A stretch of 64,000 nt of DNA from Methanocorpusculum sp. (GTDB lineage Archaea; Halobacteriota; Methanomicrobia; Methanomicrobiales; Methanocorpusculaceae): NCBI GenBank assembly GCA_017399555.1, contig JAFQBW010000028.1:1-64000 (forward strand). Reading direction: 5' to 3'. The position numbers and the translations under genes were made by a program. The notes beneath the pieces are model-generated. The model made no database searches. It saw only the letters and a program-made list of their open reading frames with translations, and was not told where the DNA came from. Positions 44,633 to 53,803 of the stretch are shown here, in pieces (within the stretch, counting starts at the first letter, position 1; every line of letters starts with the position of its first letter).

Positions 44633-45903
44633 GACTGCTGCAGAATCGAAAGAATTTCGGAAGCATCTGCCGGATTCAGCCATCCTTCCTGTACCCGGAG
44701 ACGAACTCCCTGCCGCATTCCGGAGATGGTTACAGACATCCCTGGCTCCGGCAGATTGTCTCCGGTCAGCACGAAGACCTCATCCGCATTTTCGAGCGTC
44801 AGTCCTATTGGACGGAGCACGACTCTTCCGGAAATCTGAACCGGCTCTTCTTCGTCGGAAAGGATGCGGATTACCGAGCCGTGACCAACCGACAGTTCCA
44901 GACCGGAAAAACGCGACGGCTTTGCAACGGCGTTGATAATCTCCACGAAGTCTCCTGGAAGAAGCAGTTTTTCTGCTTCGTCCTTCCAGAGAGATACGGC
45001 AAGCACATCGCCGTCCTCACCCTGGATTTTGATGTTTCGCACCTTGGACTCGGTGTTTCTCCGGTTGATGAATGTCCGAACCTCGGATACCGAGACAACC
45101 GTTCCGGCAACAACCGGGCACTGCCCCTCTTCAACATCGCCCGCATCTATTTTCAGAACAGGGATTGGTGTCGGGTGCGGAGTAATAACTGCGGTATTCA
45201 GTGCCTGATACTCCACAATTCCGTCATCCTCCTTGCGGGATACTCCAGTGATGGAAACAGTTGCTCCTTCCTCAACATCGGAGAAGGTTTCCGGCGCCCA
45301 GGTTGTCAGAAGCGTTGTTCCGCTCTCGTCTCCTACCAGAATCTCCTGCAGGTAGGCAAGGTCTCCATTCCGGCGCTCAATCTCCCGGACTGCAGACATA
45401 TGCAGAATCCGCACGACAAACGGTTTTGCAAGAATCTCTGATGTCGGCGGCTTTTTGGTTTCCACAATCTCCACCGAACTTTCCCGAAGCGCAACAAACG
45501 AGACCTCTTTTCTGCCGAACCGGGGCTTGGCAATTACCTCTACTACTGAATCGACTGCAAGCTCAGAGACCGCAGCCGCCTGTTCATCCCAGAGCGTAGT
45601 CTTCGTGGTTCCGGTGGGATCTCCTAAAACAAGAGATGCAACAAGCCCCGGCGTTGATTCACCCTCACGGGTAAACTCCCGCGGACCTTCGATAGATAGG
45701 ATTTTTCCGAAAAAAGAAACGACGGCGGCAGTCGCTTTCGGAATATCTCCGATTTTTACATGACTGCGCCCTAAATCTTCCACCACCAGCATGGCGGCGG
45801 TAATTTCGTCCACAATACCGCCAAGTGACTCGGCCTTCTCTTCCACACGCTGTTCAAACTCCTCTCTCGTCAGAAGATCAGATACCAGCGCGTAGTGCAT
45901 CAT
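44620..45903 (-). CDS. rpa: Archaeal replication protein A (OB-fold ssDNA-binding protein)
   Basis: The 427-residue protein has three OB-fold repeats, about 63-155, 165-250 and 265-345, each with a VxISGxVSxxxE-type strand set and a shared LWxxxAxxV motif (TTLWDEQAAAV, TTWAPETF, VSLWKDEAEKL), followed by a fourth partial OB region. It binds single-stranded DNA in replication and repair. No C-terminal zinc finger is seen, unlike some euryarchaeal RPAs. It is followed upstream by lysA on the same strand. Confidence 0.9.
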   Translation of the reverse strand: MMHYALVSDLLTREEFEQRVEEKAESLGGIVDEITAAMLVVEDLGRSHVKIGDIPKATAAVVSFFGKILSIEGPREFTREGESTPGLVASLVLGDPTGTTKTTLWDEQAAAVSELAVDSVVEVIAKPRFGRKEVSFVALRESSVEIVETKKPPTSEILAKPFVVRILHMSAVREIERRNGDLAYLQEILVGDESGTTLLTTWAPETFSDVEEGATVSITGVSRKEDDGIVEYQALNTAVITPHPTPIPVLKIDAGDVEEGQCPVVAGTVVSVSEVRTFINRRNTESKVRNIKIQGEDGDVLAVSLWKDEAEKLLLPGDFVEIINAVAKPSRFSGLELSVGHGSVIRILSDEEEPVQISGRVVLRPIGLTLENADEVFVLTGDNLPEPGMSVTISGMRQGVRLRVQEGWLNPADASEILSILQQSQSF

Positions 45904-47211
45904 TTATTTTCTGTGCCAGGAAGGAATAACAACCGTTCTGACAATGTCAGCGTAGGTCTCCGCACGGCGCATGAGTTCTGCCTGTCCGTCGCGGACAAGG
46001 ACCTCTGCACAGCGCGGGTGGGAGTTGTACTGGGAAGACATTGCATATCCATATGCGCCTGCGTCAAGGACTGCGATAAGATCTCCGGCAGCAACCGTCG
46101 GGAGTTTGCGGTCTGCGGCTAAGATGTCTCCGGTCTCGCAGATCGGGCCGGTAACCGTATAGACACCGGTATCTTCGTCATCAGCCTTGTTTGCGACCAT
46201 GACCTCATGCCAGGAGTCATACATGGCAGGTCTGATTAAGAGGTTGAATCCCGCATCCACATTGACAAAGGTCTTGTGGACCTTCTTGACGGAGTTGACC
46301 TTCGTTAAGAGAACCGTGGACTCGCCAACCATCCAGCGTCCCGGCTCAACCCAGAATGCCGGGCTGATACCGTTTTCCTCGCAGGCGGCAACAAAGACCG
46401 GCATAACGGCTGCGGCATACTCTTCCGGCGTTGGTGCAGCATCCTTTTCCTCTCCACGGTGGTACGGGATTCCAAGGCCTCCGCCGAAGTCCACGAACTC
46501 TAACTTGACGCCGAGCTTCGTGATTTCAGCGGCAACTTTCATGATGACACCGCAGGCAATGCCGAACGGCTCGACCTCTAAAATCTGGGAACCGATGTGG
46601 CAGTGCATACCGACCGGCTCGACAAACTCCATCGAGAGCGCTTCGCGGTAGGCATCCAGAATCATCTCTGCCGGAATACCGAACTTGCTGTTCTTGATTC
46701 CGGTGGCAATCTTCGGGTGGGTCGGGACATCAATTTCCGGGTTGCAGCGGAAACCGATTTTCACCGTCTTCTGCATCTCGCGGCTGATGAGGTCAATCTG
46801 GCGAAGCTCATCGACCGAGTCCACAGAGATTTTAATGCCTTTCTCAATAGCTGCGCGAAGGGCTGCCTCGGTCTTGGAGCTTCCGTTGAAGAGGAGCTTT
46901 TCTGCCGGCATGCCGGAGTCAAGGGCTGCCTGCATCTCGCCAAGGGAGAAAACATCAGCGCCTGCGCCTTCCGCGGCTAAGGTCTGCATGATAACCGGGT
47001 TCTCGTTTGCCTTTGCGGCGTAGAGAAGCTGGACCTTGTCGGTGTACTGCTTTAAGGCTGCTTCATAGCGGCGGAAGTTTTCCACGATGTGGAGTTCGTC
47101 TGTTACATAGAGCGGAGTACCGAACTTCTCGGCAAGCTCAACACAGTCTGCGCCGCCGCAGAAGAGGTGTCCGTCCTTGACGGAAAGGGAGGAAGGAAGA
47201 GAGAGATTCAT
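45904..47211 (-). CDS. lysA: Diaminopimelate decarboxylase
   Basis: This PLP enzyme (435 residues) converts meso-diaminopimelate to lysine. The PLP lysine is in LLYAAKANENP near residue 67; HCHIGSQ, VDFGGGLGIPYHRGE and CETGDILAADR are the other hallmarks of the family. It is cotranscribed with dapL, whose stop lies one base upstream, so the two last steps of the aminotransferase lysine pathway are together. Confidence 0.97.
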   Translation of the reverse strand: MNLSLPSSLSVKDGHLFCGGADCVELAEKFGTPLYVTDELHIVENFRRYEAALKQYTDKVQLLYAAKANENPVIMQTLAAEGAGADVFSLGEMQAALDSGMPAEKLLFNGSSKTEAALRAAIEKGIKISVDSVDELRQIDLISREMQKTVKIGFRCNPEIDVPTHPKIATGIKNSKFGIPAEMILDAYREALSMEFVEPVGMHCHIGSQILEVEPFGIACGVIMKVAAEITKLGVKLEFVDFGGGLGIPYHRGEEKDAAPTPEEYAAAVMPVFVAACEENGISPAFWVEPGRWMVGESTVLLTKVNSVKKVHKTFVNVDAGFNLLIRPAMYDSWHEVMVANKADDEDTGVYTVTGPICETGDILAADRKLPTVAAGDLIAVLDAGAYGYAMSSQYNSHPRCAEVLVRDGQAELMRRAETYADIVRTVVIPSWHRK

Positions 47212-47212
47212 C

Positions 47213-48370
47213 TCAGTTTCCCCGGATTCCGCATGCCTTCATGCGCTCGATTGCCTCGTTGATGCGGTCAACGGTTCTGGTGATAGCGAAGCGGACGTAG
47301 CCTTCACCGTTCGGACCGAATCCGTTTCCAGGCGTTACGACAATTCCTGCTTCGTTAATCATCTTCTCGGTAAATGCCGCGGAGTCATCAACCTTCATCC
47401 AGACATAGAAGGTTGCTTTCGGGACAAAGACATTGAATCCGAGAGAGCGCAGACCGGAAACCAGTGCATCACGGCGCTCCTGATAGACTGCACAGGCGTT
47501 TTTAACACAGTCCTGCGGTCCGGTTAAGGCAGTGATAGCTGCTTTCTGGACTGCATCGAAGACACCGGAGTCAATGTTGGTCTTGACGCGGCCGAATGCG
47601 GAGATTAAGTCCTTGTTACCGCAGGCCATGCCGACACGCCATCCGGTCATGTTGTAGGTCTTGGATAAGGAGTGACACTCGATACCTACATCCATAGCAC
47701 CGGATGCCTGAAGGAAGGACGGAGCAACATATCCGTCGTAGGAGATTTCCGAGTATGCGTTGTCATGGACAACAATGATATCATTATTCTTGGCAAACTC
47801 AACGGTCTCATCGAAGAACTTCATCGGGGCAACTGCTCCGGTCGGGTTGTTCGGGTATCCGATAAACATCAGTTTTGCATCGCGGACAACGTCTTTGGGG
47901 ATGGCGTCATAGTCCGGGAGGAAGTTGTTCTCCTCTAACAGCGGCATTAAGTGGCACTTTCCTTCGGCAAAGAGCGTGGAGGTCTTATAGACCGGGTATC
48001 CGGGGTCAGCAGCTAAGACATACTCTCCCGGGTTTACGAATGCTTCCGGAATATTTGCAATACCTTCTTTGGAACCGATAAGCGCTAAGACCTCGGACTT
48101 CGGGTCGAGTTTGACGCCGAAGCGGGTATCATACCACTGGGCAACAGCCTGACGGTACTCGAGCATTCCAAGGTAATCCGGGTAGTGGTGGTTTGCCGGG
48201 TCACGGGCAGCTTCGCATAACGCATCGACAATGTGCGGCGGGGTCGGAAGGTCCGGGTCTCCGACACCAAGGTCGATTAAGTCAACACCTTCAGCACGCT
48301 TCTGTGCTTTGATAGCATCGATACGTGCGAATAAGTACGGGGGTAAATTGTCAAGACGTTTTGCGTACAT
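47213..48370 (-). CDS. dapL: LL-diaminopimelate aminotransferase
   Basis: This 385-residue PLP aminotransferase makes LL-diaminopimelate directly from tetrahydrodipicolinate, bypassing the succinylase route. The PLP lysine is in HSLSKTYNMTGWRVG near residue 236; LGVGDPDLPTPPHIV, SKEGIANIPEAFV and GYPNNPTGA fit the DapL group. It is directly upstream of lysA. Confidence 0.95.
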   Translation of the reverse strand: MYAKRLDNLPPYLFARIDAIKAQKRAEGVDLIDLGVGDPDLPTPPHIVDALCEAARDPANHHYPDYLGMLEYRQAVAQWYDTRFGVKLDPKSEVLALIGSKEGIANIPEAFVNPGEYVLAADPGYPVYKTSTLFAEGKCHLMPLLEENNFLPDYDAIPKDVVRDAKLMFIGYPNNPTGAVAPMKFFDETVEFAKNNDIIVVHDNAYSEISYDGYVAPSFLQASGAMDVGIECHSLSKTYNMTGWRVGMACGNKDLISAFGRVKTNIDSGVFDAVQKAAITALTGPQDCVKNACAVYQERRDALVSGLRSLGFNVFVPKATFYVWMKVDDSAAFTEKMINEAGIVVTPGNGFGPNGEGYVRFAITRTVDRINEAIERMKACGIRGN

Positions 48371-48426
48371 TTTCAGTATAGATATTGTATCTCCATGAAA
48401 TTAATTCCTGCTGTAAGGCGTTGGGT

Positions 48427-48465
48427 AAAAAAGATTCAAAGGGAGCGGCAGGGGTTTGCTGCCGC
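48427..48465 (-). terminator. Terminator of the small HTH gene
   Basis: On the minus strand GCGGCAG/CTGCCGC (48465-48459 with 48451-48445) is followed by CTTTGAATCTTTTTTACC. It separates the HTH gene from dapL. Confidence 0.65.
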
Positions 48466-48516
48466 CCCTCTTCTGCAGGTTTCAGGATGAAAGGAGGGAT
48501 TGGAAGAGGAAAAAAT

Positions 48517-48759
48517 TTAGGCGGATGCCTGCTGTGGAGCTGCGGCAAGCGTATTTGGGAAGTAGAGCATCTGTCTTGCGTCGCGGAAGTTGAACTTCTC
48601 GATGATTAAGCCGTTCTCCTTTAAGCGGCGGAGCGCATATCTGACCGTACGCGGTGCAAGTCCGGTGGCCAGAACAAGGTCCTTGTGCGTCTGGGATCCG
48701 GTAACTTCCAGGTGTCTCAGGATGGTTATACAAGATTGGGGCATGTTTCTTCTCTGCAT
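48517..48759 (-). CDS. Small winged-helix regulator
   Basis: This 80-residue protein is almost entirely a MarR/TrmB-type winged helix: ILRHLEVTGSQTHKDLVLATGLAPRTVRYALRRLKENGLII, then a wing and a short tail. ATG at 48759 is used; an internal ATG five codons in is an alternative. The divergent spacer carries repeated TTGTTCGT/ACGAACAA sites, probably its operators. Its targets may include itself and the gene at 48910. Confidence 0.88.
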   Translation of the reverse strand: MQRRNMPQSCITILRHLEVTGSQTHKDLVLATGLAPRTVRYALRRLKENGLIIEKFNFRDARQMLYFPNTLAAAPQQASA

Positions 48760-48799
48760 ACATAATAGTCGTCGTTAAAGTATAAAAAAGTATCGCAGA

Positions 48800-48866
48800 T
48801 TGTTCTATACAACACGAACAACACACCTGTTTTTCAGAAGTTGTTCGTATCATCTAAGACGAACAA
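48800..48866. promoter_or_regulatory. Repeated TTGTTCGT/ACGAACAA operator sites
   Basis: Two inverted pairs of an octamer are present: TTGTTCTA (48800-48807) with ACGAACAA (48814-48821), and TTGTTCGT (48841-48848) with ACGAACAA (48859-48866). They sit between the small HTH gene and the divergent gene at 48910. A TATA-like atactttaa element serves the HTH gene on the minus strand. Confidence 0.6.
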
Positions 48867-48909
48867 AGCCCCAGACAGGTTAATATCTCCTGCAGTCAAA
48901 TAAGGACAT

Positions 48910-49272
48910 ATGCTGACGAAAACAGAGAAAAAATCGCTCCTTGTCCTTCTTGCGGTAACGCTCATACTTACCGGATTTTATCTCTGTTTCGGCGTCTTAT
49001 TTCCGGATGCAGGACTTGTCCCCTACACCGATTCAGTCCCGGACAAAACGCGCGTAACATTTACCGGAGAAATCATTTCGGTAAAGCTTACATCGACGGG
49101 AGGACACGCACTCCTCAATGTCTCCGGAGTAACCGTATTTGCTGAAGAAGGTGCGGAGAACCTGTTCTATAAAACCGGAGACACAATCCGGGTTGTCGGA
49201 ATTGCTGACACCTATGCAGGGCAGCGGGAAATCGTCGTCGGAACATCCGGAACGCTTGAACTCATAAAATAA
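48910..49272 (+). CDS. Membrane-anchored OB-fold-like small protein
   Basis: The 120-residue protein has one N-terminal membrane segment (about 9-30) and a beta-rich outer domain (VTFTGEIISVKLTSTGGHALLNVSGVTVFA) with the strand spacing of an OB-fold. It is probably exposed outside the membrane. Function is unknown. It is divergent from the small HTH regulator across the repeated operator. Confidence 0.68.
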   Translation: MLTKTEKKSLLVLLAVTLILTGFYLCFGVLFPDAGLVPYTDSVPDKTRVTFTGEIISVKLTSTGGHALLNVSGVTVFAEEGAENLFYKTGDTIRVVGIADTYAGQREIVVGTSGTLELIK

Positions 49273-49308
49273 CCAAGATTATTTATCAGCAGAAACCAAT
49301 CCCTATGT

Positions 49309-49716
49309 ATGAGTGAATATCCATCCCCCGGAGAAACCGTTGACCTTCTGGTACTGCGTGACCTGCGCATCCGGGAAAAAATCAATGTATATCTCTACAT
49401 GGATGAGGAAATCGCAAAGACCTCCACAGTAGAAGAAGACATCAAAAAATACCGCTTTACCGATATGGACTTCCGGCCGGTCCTGGAAATTGAAGACTGG
49501 TTTAAGAATATGCAAAAGCAGATGAAACAGATTGCAGGACCATCTGCAAACGTAGAACAGATGCTCAAAGAGCAGCCGCTGTCAGCAGAAATCCTCGACA
49601 CCGGTGTTCTGGAAACCCCGGTGGGTCTTCGTCCATACCTCAAATGTCTGCTCCCCTTCCTCGACGAAATGGAGGAAATCGAAGTCCGCCAGGCAACCGG
49701 GATTAAAAATCAATAA
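49309..49716 (+). CDS. Conserved protein of unknown function
   Basis: The 135-residue protein is acidic and mostly helical, with a middle KNMQKQMKQIAG coiled-coil-like stretch and a C-terminal LKCLLPFLDEMEEIEV helix. I do not recognise the family. No membrane segment or signal peptide. It lies 36 bases after the OB-like gene and 40 bases before an HTH regulator, so it may be cotranscribed with them. Confidence 0.62.
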   Translation: MSEYPSPGETVDLLVLRDLRIREKINVYLYMDEEIAKTSTVEEDIKKYRFTDMDFRPVLEIEDWFKNMQKQMKQIAGPSANVEQMLKEQPLSAEILDTGVLETPVGLRPYLKCLLPFLDEMEEIEVRQATGIKNQ

Positions 49717-49756
49717 TAATTTATAGAACAGTAATCCATATTGTTTTTATAAATCC

Positions 49757-50704
49757 ATGTCCTCCGACAGACTTCTCCAGAACGTAGTCAGCATCCTTCT
49801 GATGACCGGCTACAATGTCTCTGAACGCTGTGAGATACGTCCCCGCAGTTTTGATCTGATGACATCCAACGGAGAACACCTGTTCGTAATAAAAGTTGTA
49901 TCCCAGATAGACAGTGTCAACGAGGATGTGGCATGGGATCTGGATAAAATTGCCCGCCACCTCCATGCAGTCCCCTTAATCATCGGAGAACGTGCAAGAG
50001 ACATACCCCTGGAACGCGGAGCAATCTATGTCCGCTACGGAATCAATGCAATATCTCCTGCCACCCTCTATGATTATCTTGCGGAAGGAGAACTCCCCTT
50101 AGTATATGCATCCCCCGGCGGACTCTATGTAAATATCGACGCCGACCGTCTGCGGGAACTGCGGGAAAACATGGCGATGTCTTTAGGAGACCTTGCCCAT
50201 GCGCTCGGCGTCTCGCGGCGTACCGTCAGTAAATACGAAAGCGGCATGGGGACAACCCTGGAGATGGCAATGCGCCTTGAAGAGTTCTTCGACGACGACA
50301 TCGTAATGCCTATCGACCTCTTAAACTACGTCCCGGTCGAAGAAGAACGCGTTCCGGCATCGCTTCCATCCGCCCGTACCGAAGGAGAAAGTCAGGAAAA
50401 GCCCGAAGAACACCTGCGCTCGATTGGAATCAGCGTCCACGAACTCAGGCGGGCACCATTCCATGCGTTTGCCGTCTTCGAGAACGAAACAATCCTTACC
50501 TGCTACGGAACACCGCAGAAAACCGTTCAGCGGGCAGAACTCTTAGGAAACATCTCCCAGATTTCCGGCACACACTCTCTTTGTGTGGTAACTGATTACA
50601 GCAAGGAAAAGAAGATTGGAAAGACGCTCGTTATCGGTGACAAACGGCTCAAAGATGTTGAGGACGGAGAGGACCTCCTCTCCATGGTTGCAGAACGCTC
50701 ATAA
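49757..50704 (+). CDS. Archaeal XRE-type transcriptional regulator (COG1395-like)
   Basis: The 315-residue protein has an N-terminal alpha/beta domain (about 1-120, endonuclease-like layout with SFDLMTSNGEHLFVIKVVS) and a central XRE helix-turn-helix (about 128-185, MSLGDLAHALGVSRRTVSKYESGM), then a further ~120-residue C-terminal domain. The layout fits the archaeal COG1395 regulators, whose targets are unknown. No clear ribosome binding site; the AT-rich stretch just before the ATG suggests a leaderless transcript. Confidence 0.82.
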   Translation: MSSDRLLQNVVSILLMTGYNVSERCEIRPRSFDLMTSNGEHLFVIKVVSQIDSVNEDVAWDLDKIARHLHAVPLIIGERARDIPLERGAIYVRYGINAISPATLYDYLAEGELPLVYASPGGLYVNIDADRLRELRENMAMSLGDLAHALGVSRRTVSKYESGMGTTLEMAMRLEEFFDDDIVMPIDLLNYVPVEEERVPASLPSARTEGESQEKPEEHLRSIGISVHELRRAPFHAFAVFENETILTCYGTPQKTVQRAELLGNISQISGTHSLCVVTDYSKEKKIGKTLVIGDKRLKDVEDGEDLLSMVAERS

Positions 50705-50747
50705 ATGAACCAGAAACTATTACCTTCTGTATGACAAATAAATAAGC

Positions 50748-51014
50748 ATGGCTTCAGGAAAAACATTACTCGCGGCAGGTATCCTTGTCGGATGGATGTT
50801 TTGCGTTGCCTTTGTCATGATTCTGGCACGGCTGATTAACATCGAAATTTTCTTCGTGCTCTGGCTGATTGGTGCTCTGATTATCACGGAGTTTGTTTCA
50901 CTATCAACGCTTCGTCCACGCTGGAGAACCTATCAGATGACACTGCTGGCAACCGGTGTTGCGGTATTTGGCATCATCCTCCTGAAAAAAGTCCTTGACA
51001 TTATTCTTCTATGA
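50748..51014 (+). CDS. Small three-segment membrane protein of the MoxR operon
   Basis: The 88-residue protein has three membrane segments (about 8-28, 33-52 and 64-86) and no other motif. It is the first gene of a nine-gene unit and overlaps the next gene by four bases. I do not recognise its family. Confidence 0.68.
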   Translation: MASGKTLLAAGILVGWMFCVAFVMILARLINIEIFFVLWLIGALIITEFVSLSTLRPRWRTYQMTLLATGVAVFGIILLKKVLDIILL

Positions 51015-52687
51015 AGTCTTCGGCTGTTCTTCCGGCTGTCCTTGCGGGACTGGGGCTTGTTCTGTTTGCCGTAGTGCTGGTGCTCGGCGGCGGAACGGTT
51101 CTGTATGAAGCAGCAGATGACGCCTACTCTGCTTCGCATAAAGATGTCAATGCTGTGTCAGTAATGACCACAGAAGAAGCAGAGACCATCACGCCCCTGA
51201 TGGAAAAGATTATGCTCCAGAGTCTGAAAGCATCTTTGGAGATTGATTCCAAGGATTTCGAGTACTCGGAGCGCGAACTGAAGGAGTTTGAAAACCTCGT
51301 CAACCGGCTGAAAACAAACAACGGTAAGATTAAACTCGGAAACACCGAAATTAATGACTTCCGCCTCTCTTCCGAGGAGTTGGAGATTGCCCTGTCTGTT
51401 CTGAACTCGGATGTTGCACGGGTCGAAGAGATTAAGCAGAGTATCCGGAAAGGGTCTCTGAGTGCAGCAGATATTTCGGCTCTGTATGCAGAACTTCAGC
51501 TGCTGTCAAAAGAGATTTCGCTTACCGCAGACACCTATTCTTCCGCGGCAGAGACAATGATTGGCGTTGCAGAGAACCAGAATCTGGACACATCATCTCT
51601 GAAAGAATCCATAGATGTGGTAAAGAAATTTGCTGACGCATCTCTTTCCAGTATCGGTTCGATGAGACCGAAACCGGGAACGTCGGATTTACAGATTCTC
51701 TTTACTCTCTCCGGAGATACCTTTGCCTACGGCGACACCCTGAGAATTGACGGAACGTCCCGGTTATCCGGTGTGCATTCGATTTATCTTGACACCCGTG
51801 TCTGGAGTTCAGTTACCTTATCTGAACCGGGCTCTTTTTCCAAGAGCATCAGGATTACGAATGTCTCCAAAGGACAGCACACCGTCTCTATTCAGAGTCA
51901 GGGGCACGTATCCAAACAGGACACCATCAGGGTTGTTACCACCAACACGACTCTGTTCATTGACTCGGCAAAGGTAAGCGGAAATACCGTGACCGTCACC
52001 GGCGCTCTGCAGACAGAAAACGGCCTCTCCGTCTCCGGAGCAAAAGTTGATGTGTATGCAGACGGTGTCGGACTCCTTGGAACAGGCATTACCAACAAAA
52101 ACGGTGTCTTTTCCATCCAGAGTGATCTGGAAGACGGAGAATACCTGGTGTATGCAGAGTTCTCTGACTTTTCCTTCCCGCTTGAAGAGAGCGTGAGTGA
52201 ACCGGTAGATGTGAAGATTTCCGGCTCCTTCCTGCTTCCGCTGCTGGGCGCTGCAATCCTTGGTGTTGCCGCATTTATCGGTGTGAGGGTTTTCCGGAAG
52301 AGAAAGAGTTTCGCAGTATCTGCAGAAACAGAAACTGAATCAGAATTACTGCAGACAGTAAAACCATCCCCGGCAAAGGGAATTGCAAAGGCAATCAGAA
52401 AAATTATCGGCAGTCCGGCAAAGACCGAGGACTCCAACAAACTGCGTGTTCTCTACCGCGAGACTATCGCCCATATCGCCGTATATGAAGGCATCAGGAA
52501 CACTCCGGTAAAGACTCCGCGCGAGATTCAGCAGGATATTTCCAATCCCTGCACAGAGGTTACCACCTTCCTGACTGAGTATGAGTACCTGCACTATGCA
52601 GATGTTTCAGTATCAGAAACTGACTTAGAGAAGATGAAAACACTTTCCGCAAAAATTCTGGAGAGATATCATGAAAAAAACAACTAG
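51011..52687 (+). CDS. Membrane protein with Ig-like and DUF4129 domains
   Basis: The 558-residue protein has an N-terminal membrane segment (about 8-30), a long helical, likely coiled-coil region outside the membrane (about 50-215), Ig-like beta domains (about 230-405, including a carboxypeptidase regulatory-like fold KVDVYADGVGLLGTGITNKNG), a second membrane segment (about 412-430), and a cytoplasmic DUF4129-like C-terminus (about 470-555, TPREIQQDISN). Such proteins accompany MoxR ATPases. Its end overlaps the next gene by 17 bases. Confidence 0.78.
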   Translation: MKSSAVLPAVLAGLGLVLFAVVLVLGGGTVLYEAADDAYSASHKDVNAVSVMTTEEAETITPLMEKIMLQSLKASLEIDSKDFEYSERELKEFENLVNRLKTNNGKIKLGNTEINDFRLSSEELEIALSVLNSDVARVEEIKQSIRKGSLSAADISALYAELQLLSKEISLTADTYSSAAETMIGVAENQNLDTSSLKESIDVVKKFADASLSSIGSMRPKPGTSDLQILFTLSGDTFAYGDTLRIDGTSRLSGVHSIYLDTRVWSSVTLSEPGSFSKSIRITNVSKGQHTVSIQSQGHVSKQDTIRVVTTNTTLFIDSAKVSGNTVTVTGALQTENGLSVSGAKVDVYADGVGLLGTGITNKNGVFSIQSDLEDGEYLVYAEFSDFSFPLEESVSEPVDVKISGSFLLPLLGAAILGVAAFIGVRVFRKRKSFAVSAETETESELLQTVKPSPAKGIAKAIRKIIGSPAKTEDSNKLRVLYRETIAHIAVYEGIRNTPVKTPREIQQDISNPCTEVTTFLTEYEYLHYADVSVSETDLEKMKTLSAKILERYHEKNN

Positions 52688-53798
52688 AATAATCCCAGTG
52701 CTGTTTCTGGTCATGCTGCTTTCAGCAGGATTTGTTTCTGCTGTATCTGCAGATGACATGGAACCCTGGGAAGAGGAATTCTTAGACAAGTACGGCGAGT
52801 ACTGGATGTACGAGGAGTATGGAACCGTCTGGTTTGATTACTACTTCTACGAAGGAGAGGAAGACATCTACAATGACCTCCTGCTGAAATACCAGAATCT
52901 GTGGGATTTGTACAACAGATTCTCCAATACCTCTGCCCCATTGGAGTTCTGGGAAGCAGAGTTCCTGCTGGAATACGGCACCCCGGAGATGTATGAAAAA
53001 CACGGGGAACACTGGTATGACTATTTCCTGTATGAGGAATACAATCCGGAACGCTATGCTGAACTTTCCCGAATGTATAAGGAACTGAGTGCAGAGCATG
53101 AAAAACCGGCGGTTAGTGACAACCCGATTCAGAATGTTACCAATACCACTGCTTTAAACACCACAAACACCTCAGTACTGAACCCGACAAATACATCCAC
53201 TCTGAATACTACCAACACCTCAGTGCTGAATCCGGTAAATACCACCACCCAGAATACAACAACATCCACCCCGGTCACAAATGTCACCGAAAAACCGGAA
53301 CAGAACACCTCAGTAACTCCGGGACCCGAGCCGGAAACCGGAGCGCCAATCATCCCGGTTATAATTGTCGTAGTTGTCGTGCTTGTTGCCGCAGGTATCG
53401 CCATTCTGGTAATTCAGAAACGCGCTGCATCTGACGCCGGCAAAGTATCAGCCCCTGCTCCGGCAGAAGAGCCGGCCGCAGAAGAAAAACCGGCACCTGC
53501 TGTTGTTTCAGAGGAAGAAAAACAGCCTGCAGAAGTCCCAGTGGTAAAACCAAAAGCAGACCTTCCGCTTACTACGCCGAAGGAGTGTTACGCTGCTGTC
53601 TTAGAACACCTCGAGGACAAATACGGCATCCAGCACGGAACTGCCCTTACCCCAAGACAGCTCCTTACCTTCGGAGAACCAACCGCAGAACTGAAAGAGT
53701 TTATCCGGTTCTACGAACAGGTCCGCTATGCACCAAAGACCGAAGCAGAAGATACCGCAAAACTTGCAGAACTTGCCAGAGTAATCCTTAAACAGTAA
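52671..53798 (+). CDS. Secreted-type membrane protein with duplicated Trp/Tyr-rich domain and DUF4129
   Basis: The 375-residue protein starts with a signal peptide (about 1-27), then two tandem ~52-residue repeats rich in Trp, Tyr, Glu (about 31-82 and 91-142), a Thr/Asn-rich stalk (about 155-216) full of N-glycosylation sequons, a membrane segment (about 226-248), a Pro/Ala/Glu-rich linker, and a cytoplasmic DUF4129-like end (about 300-370). The duplicated domain is not one I recognise. It follows the Ig-like DUF4129 protein. Confidence 0.78.
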   Translation: MKKTTRIIPVLFLVMLLSAGFVSAVSADDMEPWEEEFLDKYGEYWMYEEYGTVWFDYYFYEGEEDIYNDLLLKYQNLWDLYNRFSNTSAPLEFWEAEFLLEYGTPEMYEKHGEHWYDYFLYEEYNPERYAELSRMYKELSAEHEKPAVSDNPIQNVTNTTALNTTNTSVLNPTNTSTLNTTNTSVLNPVNTTTQNTTTSTPVTNVTEKPEQNTSVTPGPEPETGAPIIPVIIVVVVVLVAAGIAILVIQKRAASDAGKVSAPAPAEEPAAEEKPAPAVVSEEEKQPAEVPVVKPKADLPLTTPKECYAAVLEHLEDKYGIQHGTALTPRQLLTFGEPTAELKEFIRFYEQVRYAPKTEAEDTAKLAELARVILKQ

Positions 53799-53803
53799 TC
53801 CGC

